Shown: positions 1 through 5,728 of the stretch, piece by piece
Layout of the letters: every line of letters begins with the position of its first letter
Position numbering within the stretch: the first letter of the stretch is position 1
Source of the DNA: Clostridiales bacterium
GTDB lineage: Bacteria > Bacillota > Clostridia > Peptostreptococcales > Anaerovoracaceae
Direction of reading: 5' to 3'
Assembly: GCA_012799165.1 (NCBI GenBank)
Contig: JAAZLU010000175.1
Span: 1-6,972, forward strand
Length of the DNA stretch: 6,972 bases
The notes under the pieces: generated by a model
Databases searched by the model: none
What the model saw: only the letters and a program-made list of their open reading frames with translations
What the model was told of the DNA's origin: nothing
Position numbers and translations under genes: made by a program

Positions 1-38
1 AATAAAGCCGGCGGCGCATATGCGCCGCCGGCTTTATT
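1..38. terminator. Perfect 38-bp palindrome, probable bidirectional rho-independent terminator
   Basis: Every base from 1 to 38 pairs about a centre between 19 and 20. The GC-rich core (7-32) is flanked by AATAAA on the left and TTTATT on the right, so each strand gives a very stable hairpin ending in a U-rich tail. It lies about 95 nt past the citC stop and would end citC transcription. It could also end transcription of a gene to the left of the window. The palindrome touches the window edge and may extend further. Confidence 0.82.
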
Positions 39-132
39 TATTGCTCGTTACTTTTCGCATCTAGCCCGGGGGATTTTTCTTCAGAATTTAACCTTAATTT
101 CGCAATCAATCCGCTCGTTCGTCAAGAGTCAA

Positions 133-1098
133 CTAAATTTTAAAGCTGAAATTCTCTTCCTCGCCTCTCTTGATGCGCTCCCGGACTTTCGTGGCGCTTA
201 CGATTTCGCCGTCCTTCTCCAGACGAGGAATCTCAAGCAGCTCCACGCCGCAAGAGGGCAGCCGAAGCTTCATCAGCTCGTTATATCTTGCGGTGACAGG
301 GTCCAGAGGCTCCGTTCCTACAAAGCGCATATCTATATTCATCTCCTTTGCAAAGATATTGCAGAAAATCTCCAAATCGAGCTCGCAGCGCGTATCCTCG
401 GCGGAGGCCTTATCCTTGATGAAATATGTCGGGAAGGTGAGCGAGGATATCATGTATTGCTTTGTCTCGTGCACCCTTACGGCACTTCGCTTCGCATTCG
501 CGAGCTTTACTCTGCGCATGCGTTCTTCAAAGCTGAAGTAGCTCTTATCTTCGGAAACGACGAAGATGTGTAGCAGGCTGCAGCACTCAAGAGCCTTCCG
601 CACCAGATAGTCATGACCTATGGTGTAGGGATTTGCATTCATTACTATGCTTCCGATCCGGCCGGCTGTGCCGCCCGGGCCCTCGGGCGCGGGCTCGGCG
701 AGGCTTTTTGCGTAGTTGCGCGCGCCGTCTTTGCTACTTTCCATGATAGCGGCGCCGGCGGCGCGGGCAATTTCAAAGAAGCCCGCCTCCCTGAACATCG
801 GGACGTTCTCGGGCTTGGTATATATAAAGAGGTTCTCGATTCCTCTGTGGAAGGCTTCCCCGCGCATCTCGGTAAGCAGGGTTGCAGTCAAGTTCTCTCC
901 CCTGTAGTCCTCCGCAATCGCGATGCACTTGAGGATATTCCTCTCCATGGAAGCTGTCGCCGCTATATCGCCGTTTCGGCTTCTGCATATGACGGTGAAA
1001 TCCGCGGTTTCCTCGAAATCGAGGCCCTGAAGTGCAAGAAATTCTTTTAATTCTTCCTTCTTGCGCCCGGCAGCGGGGCGCTCATATTCGATGTACAT
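133..1098 (-). CDS. citC: [Citrate (pro-3S)-lyase] ligase (acetate:citrate lyase ligase)
   Basis: This cytoplasmic enzyme uses ATP and acetate to acetylate the phosphoribosyl-dephospho-CoA group of the citrate lyase acyl carrier protein, switching citrate lyase on. The 321-residue protein has the family's two domains. An N-terminal GNAT-like domain (about residues 1-115) carries a YRGENL turn near 65-70 and TKPENV near 94-99. A C-terminal nucleotidyltransferase domain has NANPYTIGH at 154-162 (the T-x-G-H ATP site) and SATKVRERI near 301-309 (the KMSKS-like R-containing motif). The conserved KDK, RFVGTEP and YNELM stretches are also present. A Gly/Pro-rich linker (about 136-147) joins the domains. 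The start is the ATG at 1098, four bases after GGAGGG; an in-frame TTG at 1110 overlaps that ribosome binding site and is unlikely to be used. The gene has its own promoter and terminator, and no citD, citE or citF is visible, so it appears solitary. The family call is secure; its actual partner is unknown. Confidence 0.9.
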   Translation of the reverse strand: MYIEYERPAAGRKKEELKEFLALQGLDFEETADFTVICRSRNGDIAATASMERNILKCIAIAEDYRGENLTATLLTEMRGEAFHRGIENLFIYTKPENVPMFREAGFFEIARAAGAAIMESSKDGARNYAKSLAEPAPEGPGGTAGRIGSIVMNANPYTIGHDYLVRKALECCSLLHIFVVSEDKSYFSFEERMRRVKLANAKRSAVRVHETKQYMISSLTFPTYFIKDKASAEDTRCELDLEIFCNIFAKEMNIDMRFVGTEPLDPVTARYNELMKLRLPSCGVELLEIPRLEKDGEIVSATKVRERIKRGEEENFSFKI

Positions 1099-1102
1099 TC
1101 GA

Positions 1103-1108
1103 CCCTCC
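1103..1108 (-). promoter_or_regulatory. Ribosome binding site of citC (decides the start)
   Basis: GGAGGG on the minus strand, four bases before the ATG at 1098-1096. It favours that ATG over the in-frame TTG at 1110-1108, whose codon overlaps the site itself. Confidence 0.8.
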
Positions 1109-1125
1109 AAAAATATGTCGGCTTA

Positions 1126-1134
1126 ATTGTATCA
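1126..1134 (-). promoter_or_regulatory. Probable extended -10 promoter of citC
   Basis: Read on the minus strand, TGA followed by TACAAT matches an extended -10 element (TGn plus a hexamer with 5 of 6 consensus bases). The sequence 16-17 bp upstream is a poor -35 box, as is common with extended -10 promoters. Transcription would start near 1119, leaving a leader of about 20 nt before the citC ATG. The TG element overlaps the left arm of the inverted repeat at 1133-1151. Confidence 0.45.
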
Positions 1135-1151
1135 CAAGCCCGCCCCTTGTG
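1133..1151. repeat. Inverted repeat CACAAG-N7-CTTGTG between divergent promoters, possible operator
   Basis: Perfect 6-bp arms (1133-1138 and 1146-1151) flank a C-rich 7-bp centre. The repeat sits in the -35 region of the minus-strand citC promoter and just upstream of the plus-strand -35 box at 1158, where one bound regulator could act on both genes. An operator role is inferred from position alone; 6-bp arms can occur by chance, and no regulator gene is present here. Confidence 0.35.
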
Positions 1152-1157
1152 CCGCTA

Positions 1158-1186
1158 TTGAAAAAATGCCTTCTTTGTATTATGAT
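1158..1186 (+). promoter_or_regulatory. Sigma-A-type promoter of the AEC carrier gene
   Basis: TTGAAA (1158-1163) and TATGAT (1181-1186) lie exactly 17 bp apart, each matching the consensus at five of six or nearly so. Transcription should start around 1192-1194, giving a leader of about 25 nt that contains the ribosome binding site. This is the best promoter match in the window. Confidence 0.72.
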
Positions 1187-1209
1187 GTGAGCGTTTGAAA
1201 TTAAAGACC

Positions 1210-1214
1210 GGAGG
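1210..1214 (+). promoter_or_regulatory. Ribosome binding site of the AEC carrier (decides the start)
   Basis: GGAGG lies four bases before the ATG at 1219. An in-frame TTG at 1195 lies upstream of this site, almost at the predicted transcription start, so the ATG is preferred. Confidence 0.8.
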
Positions 1215-1218
1215 AAAC

Positions 1219-2145
1219 ATGAACAGCGATCTTGCAATAAGCGCGGCGAAGTCCGTGGGGGAAATACTCATCATGGTGGTGCTGGGCTACGGCGGCTACA
1301 AGCTCGGTTTTTTAAACGAAGAATCCGAAGCCGTGCTCACGAATACTATGACTAAGATATTCTCGCCGATGATGCTGCTGGCAAGCTACTTCACAAAATA
1401 TGACCCCGCCCGCGCGCGAGGTTTTCTGTTCAGCCTCGGCCTCGGACTGATAATGCACTTGCTCGCAGCCCTGATTGCCCTGATTGCGATAAGATCCCGC
1501 GATAACCCCGATTTTCAGGTCGAACGCCTATCCGTAATCTACGGAAATGTGGGCTTTATGGGGCTTCCCTTGGTATATGCAATCTTCGGTCCCGAAGCGG
1601 TAATCTACCAATCCGGCATAATACTGGTGTTTAACATCCTCATTTGGAGCCACGGCGTTATGGTTATGAGCGGCAGGATGGATGCGAAGGGCATTCGCAA
1701 GGCCCTGCTCAGCCCGAATATAATCTGCATCATATTAGGAATTATTGTATACATTATGCGCTTAGATGTACCTCAAATCATCGCATCTCCCGTAACCATA
1801 ATTGGCAACTGCACAACTCCGGTCGCCATGATAGTCGCAGGCAGCCTCATAGCCCGAAGTAATATGGTCGAGATACTTAAAAACAAACGCGTCTACCTGG
1901 TCTGCGCGCTGAGCCTGATTGTGCTGCCTCTGGCCCTTATTCCGGTTCTCCGCCTCGCAAACGCCCCGGAAATGGTTTCGCTGACAACCTTCACGGCCGC
2001 TGCCTGCCCTGCAGCAGTACTGGTCTCCGTATTCGCAATCGAACACGGAAGGAATGCATCCTACGCGTCGGGTATCTTCGCCGTCTCGACACTTTTATCG
2101 ATGGCCACCATACCGGCGATGATATATCTCTATACTATAATTTAA
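1219..2145 (+). CDS. AEC-family (auxin efflux carrier-like) transporter, possible malate or organic-acid permease
   Basis: This 308-residue, highly hydrophobic integral membrane protein has the AEC family's arrangement: two blocks of helices around a short polar middle segment. The first block ends with a conserved-type GNVGFMGLPL stretch at about 109-118. The second contains a helix with a broken TTPVAMIVAG pattern near 199-208. The last helix runs to the C-terminus (about 283-308). Family members include malate permeases (MleP, MdcF-like) and uncharacterised carriers in anaerobes; 'auxin' is only the historical name, and the substrate cannot be read from sequence. The length is usual for the bacterial family. 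The start is the ATG after GGAGG. The gene is divergent from citC across 120 bp and has its own strong promoter. If the two are co-regulated, citrate, malate or a related acid is a reasonable but unproven substrate. Confidence 0.88.
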   Translation: MNSDLAISAAKSVGEILIMVVLGYGGYKLGFLNEESEAVLTNTMTKIFSPMMLLASYFTKYDPARARGFLFSLGLGLIMHLLAALIALIAIRSRDNPDFQVERLSVIYGNVGFMGLPLVYAIFGPEAVIYQSGIILVFNILIWSHGVMVMSGRMDAKGIRKALLSPNIICIILGIIVYIMRLDVPQIIASPVTIIGNCTTPVAMIVAGSLIARSNMVEILKNKRVYLVCALSLIVLPLALIPVLRLANAPEMVSLTTFTAAACPAAVLVSVFAIEHGRNASYASGIFAVSTLLSMATIPAMIYLYTII

Positions 2146-2183
2146 ATTCCGGAAGCACCCCGAAGAACGAAGGGATCCACAAA

Positions 2184-2200
2184 ATATGCATTAAGCATAT
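2184..2200. repeat. Small AT-rich inverted repeat in the convergent intergenic region
   Basis: ATATGC (2184-2189) and GCATAT (2195-2200) are separated by ATTAA. The hairpin would be weak, has no U-tract and sits upstream of the real terminator. Nothing else was seen between the AEC stop and 2228. It may be chance. Confidence 0.25.
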
Positions 2201-2224
2201 ATTCAATAGCTTTAACTCGCATGA

Positions 2225-2256
2225 CAATAAAAAAGCTGCGGAGCCCCGCAGCTTTT
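2225..2256. terminator. Bidirectional rho-independent terminator shared by convergent genes
   Basis: GCTGCGG (2235-2241) pairs with CCGCAGC (2246-2252) around a 4-nt AGCC loop, and A4/T4 flanks extend the stem to 11 bp. On the minus strand the hairpin is followed by six T's (2234-2229) and then ATT, a strong tail that should end transcription of the EF-G-like gene. On the plus strand the tail TTTTCCTATCT is weaker but usable for the AEC gene. Confidence 0.85.
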
Positions 2257-2274
2257 CCTATCTCTATGATATTT

Positions 2275-2295
2275 CGGCATTCCTGCCGGCTTTTT
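2275..2295 (+). terminator. Possible second, weaker terminator for the AEC gene
   Basis: CGGCA (2275-2279) and TGCCG (2284-2288) form a short hairpin with a TTCC loop, followed by GC and five T's. The T-run overlaps the stop codon of the convergent EF-G-like gene. The stem is only 5 bp plus a possible G-U pair, so at most it backs up the stronger terminator. Confidence 0.4.
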
Positions 2296-4219
2296 AGTTT
2301 CCGCTCTCTTCCTCGGCGAGGTGGTCCTCGATTATCTTCTGAGCGAGCTGTCCGGGTACCTCCTCGTAGCGTTCAAAGCGCATGGTGAAGGAACCGCGGG
2401 CCTGGGTCATCGCGCGAAGATCGTTCGCGTAGGTAAAGAGTTCCGCCTGCGGAGCTTCGGCGAGCAGCTTCTGCCCTCCGCTGCGCAGGGGTTCCATACC
2501 CAAAATCCTGCCACGGCGCTTGTTCATGTCTCCCATTACGTCGCCGGTATAATCGTCCGGAACGGTAACCTCCACATACATAATCGGCTCGAGCAGGCAG
2601 GGCTTCGCTTCCTGAAGGCCCTTCTTGAAGGCCAATGCTGCGGCAATCTTAAACGACATTTCGTCGGAGTCAACCGAGTGATAGGAACCGTAGTAGAGTA
2701 CGCACTTAATATTCTGGCATCTGCAGCCTGCGAGCGGACCCTTCTCCATGCATTCGCGAAGACCCTTTTCGACAGCGGGTATAAACTGCTTGGGTACGCA
2801 GCCTCCGACAGTCTCGTCCACGAACTCGAACTCCTCCTCGGAGGGGCTGAACTTGATAAAGACATCTCCGAACTGTCCACTGCCGCCCGTCTGCTTCTTA
2901 TGTCTTCCCTGAACATCCGAGGTACCCTTGATGGTCTCTCTGTAAGCGACCTTCTGGGGGATAATCTCGGCCTCGGCGCCGTATCTTTCCTTGAGCTTTG
3001 CGATTAGCACGCCCGTCTGTATATCGCCTTGGGTCCCCAATAGCGACTGGCGAGTTTCCGGATTTCTCTCGAACGAGAACGAGGGATCCTCTTCCTTCAG
3101 TCTTCCGATTCCGATACCCAGCTTGGCATCGTCGCCTCTGGGCTTGGATTCTATGGCTGTAAACAGCGTCGGTTGTGCGAACTCGACCGGGGGCAGCTTA
3201 AGCTGATTGGCCTTGTCGCAGAGCGTGTCGCCCGTCTGAGTGTACTGCAGCTTGCCGAGCGCAACTATGTCGCCGCTGAAAACCTTGCTGCAATCCAGCT
3301 GAGTCTTACCCCTAAGGAAGAACATGGAACCTAACCTCTCGTCCTTCTCAGCTGTCGTATTATATATATTCATCGCAGGCACAAACTCGCCCCTGATGAC
3401 CTTTGCGAGAGAAATCTTCCCGAGGAAAGGATCAGCTATAGTCTTAAAGACGAACGCAACCGGTGAACCAGGGCCATAAGCCAGCTCTCCGCCTTCAAGC
3501 GTTTCGACCGCGCCGCTTGCCGCCGGAACATACTTGACGCAGTTGGCGAGCACATCCGCAATCCCCTCTCCACTGAGCGCAGAGCAGGTCATTATCGGCA
3601 CTATCGCACCGCTGCTTATCCCAAGCGCAAATCCTCTGTTGAATTCCTCTTCGGTGAAACCCTCTCCTTCGAAGTATTTTTCCATCAGTTCATCGTCCGT
3701 CGCAGCGACCGCCTCATCCAGGGCTTCCTTATCGTCCAGCGTAACGACCGCCGTACCGAATTTGTTCTTTAGAGCGGAGATTACTTCATCAAGATTTATA
3801 TTTTCCTTATCGATCTTATTGATGATAAAGAATCTGGGAACATTCATCTCCTCGCAATAATTCCAAGCCTTTTCGGTTCCGACTTCGATGCCGGACGATG
3901 CATCCACGAAGATCGCGGCAGCTTCCGCCGCTCTCAGAGCGCTCTTAACTTCGCCGACAAAATCGAATACACCCGGAGTATCCAGGAAGTTGATCTTGGT
4001 GTTCTTGTATTCTACAGGAACCAAAGAAAGGGAAATGGAATAACCTTTCTCGGCCTCCATTTTATCGAAGTCGGACACGGTATTGCCGTCCTCGACGCGG
4101 CCTATCCTGTTTATCACGCCCGTCGCAAGCAAACATGCTTCGAGAAAGGTCGTCTTTCCTGTGCTCGCATGGCCGATCAGAGCTATGTTTCTGACATTTT
4201 TACCGGTGTACTCTTTCAT
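2294..4219 (-). CDS. EF-G-like translation factor GTPase (EF-G2 type), not the housekeeping EF-G
   Basis: A 641-residue cytoplasmic translational GTPase with the full EF-G domain order. The G domain (about 1-245) has P-loop GHASTGKT at 16-23, DTPG at 80-83, NKID at 134-137 and SAL at 213-215. Domain II starts near 252 (DPFLGK at 263-268). Domain IV is marked by GGSGQFGDV at 445-453 and YHSVDSDE at 513-520. The C-terminal domain has TGDVMGDMNKRRG at 558-570. Housekeeping EF-G is near 690-700 residues; the shortfall is mostly in the G domain, whose G' insert appears reduced. Two further departures: DTPG is followed by Val84 where EF-G has the catalytic His, and switch I reads EKGYSI in place of ERGITI (Thr to Ser). 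These features fit the EF-G2-like family rather than canonical FusA or TetM, whose motifs stay closer to EF-G. Its role is unsettled; ribosome binding with slow or altered GTP hydrolysis is inferred. An in-frame TGA two codons upstream fixes the start. It lies 90 bp after asnS. Confidence 0.87.
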   Translation of the reverse strand: MKEYTGKNVRNIALIGHASTGKTTFLEACLLATGVINRIGRVEDGNTVSDFDKMEAEKGYSISLSLVPVEYKNTKINFLDTPGVFDFVGEVKSALRAAEAAAIFVDASSGIEVGTEKAWNYCEEMNVPRFFIINKIDKENINLDEVISALKNKFGTAVVTLDDKEALDEAVAATDDELMEKYFEGEGFTEEEFNRGFALGISSGAIVPIMTCSALSGEGIADVLANCVKYVPAASGAVETLEGGELAYGPGSPVAFVFKTIADPFLGKISLAKVIRGEFVPAMNIYNTTAEKDERLGSMFFLRGKTQLDCSKVFSGDIVALGKLQYTQTGDTLCDKANQLKLPPVEFAQPTLFTAIESKPRGDDAKLGIGIGRLKEEDPSFSFERNPETRQSLLGTQGDIQTGVLIAKLKERYGAEAEIIPQKVAYRETIKGTSDVQGRHKKQTGGSGQFGDVFIKFSPSEEEFEFVDETVGGCVPKQFIPAVEKGLRECMEKGPLAGCRCQNIKCVLYYGSYHSVDSDEMSFKIAAALAFKKGLQEAKPCLLEPIMYVEVTVPDDYTGDVMGDMNKRRGRILGMEPLRSGGQKLLAEAPQAELFTYANDLRAMTQARGSFTMRFERYEEVPGQLAQKIIEDHLAEEESGN

Positions 4220-4230
4220 ATTTCAAAAAT

Positions 4231-4235
4231 CCTCC
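4231..4235 (-). promoter_or_regulatory. Ribosome binding site of the EF-G-like gene, with long spacing
   Basis: GGAGG on the minus strand lies 11 bases before the ATG at 4219-4217, longer than the usual 5-9. An in-frame TGA at 4225-4223 rules out an upstream start, and no alternative start nearer the site exists, so this long spacer appears real and may lower initiation. Confidence 0.65.
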
Positions 4236-4259
4236 ATATTCAATTTCGATTTTGTGGCT

Positions 4260-4288
4260 ATAAAAAACGGCAAGCTTAAGTATATCAA
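4260..4288 (-). promoter_or_regulatory. Candidate promoter of the EF-G-like gene within the gap after asnS
   Basis: On the minus strand, TTGATA (4288-4283, five of six consensus bases) is followed after 17 bp by TTTTAT (4265-4260, four of six). It could let the GTPase be expressed apart from asnS. No strong terminator hairpin is visible between the two genes, so read-through from the upstream operon is also likely. The region is AT-rich, which raises the chance of a false match. Confidence 0.35.
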
Positions 4289-4309
4289 AAATACGAAGCT
4301 GCGTAAAGT

Positions 4310-5701
4310 TTAGAACTCCGCGCTGCGAGGGGTTCTGGCGAAGGGCAGCACGTCGCGTATATTATTCATGCCCGTTAGGTACATTATCATACGCTCAAAT
4401 CCCAATCCGAAACCGGAATGCTTCGCGCCGCCGTACTTGCGTATCTCGAGGTACCAATCGTAGTTTTCGATATCCATACCCAGCGCTTTAATCTTATCCT
4501 CGAGCACATCCTTGCGCTCCTCTCTCTGTGAACCCCCTACTATCTCTCCCACACCCGGAACCAGCAGATCGCAGGCCGCGACGGTCTTGCCGTCATCGTT
4601 GAGTCTCATATAGAAGGCTTTAATCTTTGCGGGATAGTCGGTTAAGAACACGGGCTTTCCGAATACTTGCTCCGTGATATATCTTTCGTGCTCCGACTGC
4701 AGGTCCATACCCCAACCCGTTACGGGATACTCGAATTTCTTGTCCGCCTTTTTGAGTATCTCTATCGCATCCGTATAGCTTAGGCGCTCAAAATCGTTGT
4801 TGACGACATTGTCGAGCCTCGCTAGAAGTCCCTTATCTACGAAGCTGTTGAAAAAGTTCATCTCCTCGGGGCAATGCTCCAGAACATAGTTGATGATGTA
4901 TTTAATCATCTCCTCTATGAGGTCCATCATGCCCGGAAGCTCCATAAAGGCGATCTCCGGCTCCATCATCCAGAATTCCGAGGCATGGCGAGCGGTGTTG
5001 GAATTCTCCGCCCTGAAGGTCGGTCCGAAGGTATAGGTATTCTTGAATGCCAGCGCAAAGGGCTCTACCTGAAGCTGCCCGGAAACCGTAAGGAATACGG
5101 GCTTTCCGAAGAAGTCCTCGCTGTAGTCCACGCTGCCGTCCTTATGTCTTGGCGGATTTTCGATATCCAATGTCGTAACTTGGAACATCTCTCCGGCACC
5201 CTCGGCATCGCTCGCAGTAATTATCGGTGTATGCACATAGACATAGCCCTTTTCCTGGAAGAACTTGTGAATCGCATAAGAGCAGACGCTCCTCACGCGA
5301 AAGACCGCGGAAAAGGTGTTGGTGCGGGGACGCAGATGCGCCTGAGTCCGCAGAAACTCCAGACTATGGCGCTTGTTCTGTATGGGATAGTCCACATCGG
5401 AGGGCGCCTCTACTTTTACGCTGCTCGCCTTAATCTCGAAGGGCTGCTTTGCACCCGGCGTAAGAACCAGCGTACCTTCCACCGAAAGAGCCGTCGCAAG
5501 CGGCAGGTGGCTCACTTCGGCAAAGTTCGCGAGATTATCCTCCTCGTAAACTATCTGAACCGACTTGAAGTAGGTCCCGTCGTTGAGCTCGATGAAGCCG
5601 AATTTATTGGAGCTGCGATTGTTTCTTATCCAGCCGCAGACCTCGAGTTTTTTATCGGCATATGCGGCCGGATCCTTAAAAATCAGTCTAAGTTCCGTCA
5701 T
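4310..5701 (-). CDS. asnS: Asparaginyl-tRNA synthetase
   Basis: This cytoplasmic class IIb synthetase uses ATP to join asparagine to its tRNA. At 463 residues it is close to the E. coli length (466). The N-terminal OB-fold anticodon-binding domain (about 1-100) includes VCGWIRNNR at 21-29 and GFIELNDG at 35-42. The catalytic domain shows motif 1 around 150-162, motif 2 as [12 protein letters not shown] (228-239) leading to EFWMMEPE (242-249), and motif 3 as [10 protein letters not shown] (430-439). The AENSNTARH segment and the C-terminal RTPRSAEF point to AsnRS rather than AspRS, and the AspRS-type insertion domain is absent. The start is the ATG at 5701, seven bases after AAAGG. It begins 27 bp after the flavodiiron gene stop, with no room for a separate promoter or T-box leader, so it is expected to be translated from the same transcript. 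No catalytic residue appears to be missing. Confidence 0.96.
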   Translation of the reverse strand: MTELRLIFKDPAAYADKKLEVCGWIRNNRSSNKFGFIELNDGTYFKSVQIVYEEDNLANFAEVSHLPLATALSVEGTLVLTPGAKQPFEIKASSVKVEAPSDVDYPIQNKRHSLEFLRTQAHLRPRTNTFSAVFRVRSVCSYAIHKFFQEKGYVYVHTPIITASDAEGAGEMFQVTTLDIENPPRHKDGSVDYSEDFFGKPVFLTVSGQLQVEPFALAFKNTYTFGPTFRAENSNTARHASEFWMMEPEIAFMELPGMMDLIEEMIKYIINYVLEHCPEEMNFFNSFVDKGLLARLDNVVNNDFERLSYTDAIEILKKADKKFEYPVTGWGMDLQSEHERYITEQVFGKPVFLTDYPAKIKAFYMRLNDDGKTVAACDLLVPGVGEIVGGSQREERKDVLEDKIKALGMDIENYDWYLEIRKYGGAKHSGFGLGFERMIMYLTGMNNIRDVLPFARTPRSAEF

Positions 5702-5728
5702 TTTATCGCCTTTCTTAATTTAAATATT

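Noticed and set aside
39..132. Possible small gene or RNA between citC and the palindrome
   Set aside because: No open frame with a start and ribosome binding site and no convincing fold were seen; it reads as the citC 3' untranslated region.
613..1050. A 145-codon plus-strand frame and shorter ones antisense to citC
   Set aside because: The opposite strand carries the conserved CitC motifs; these frames show no family features and no plausible start signals.
1195..1197. TTG start giving an 8-residue longer AEC carrier
   Set aside because: It lies upstream of the GGAGG site and almost at the predicted transcription start; the ATG at 1219 is correctly spaced.
2221..2299. Possible small plus-strand ORF starting at the ATG at 2221
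   Set aside because: It runs through the terminator hairpin and into the antisense of the EF-G-like gene, and has no ribosome binding site.
2321..3007. A 228-codon plus-strand frame antisense to the EF-G-like gene
   Set aside because: It lies wholly inside a gene with conserved domain IV and V motifs and has no recognisable protein features.
4220..4309. T-box, riboswitch or terminator between asnS and the EF-G-like gene
   Set aside because: Only 3- to 6-bp palindromes (such as AAGCTT and CTTAAG) are present, with no T-box sequence and no stable hairpin before the T-runs.
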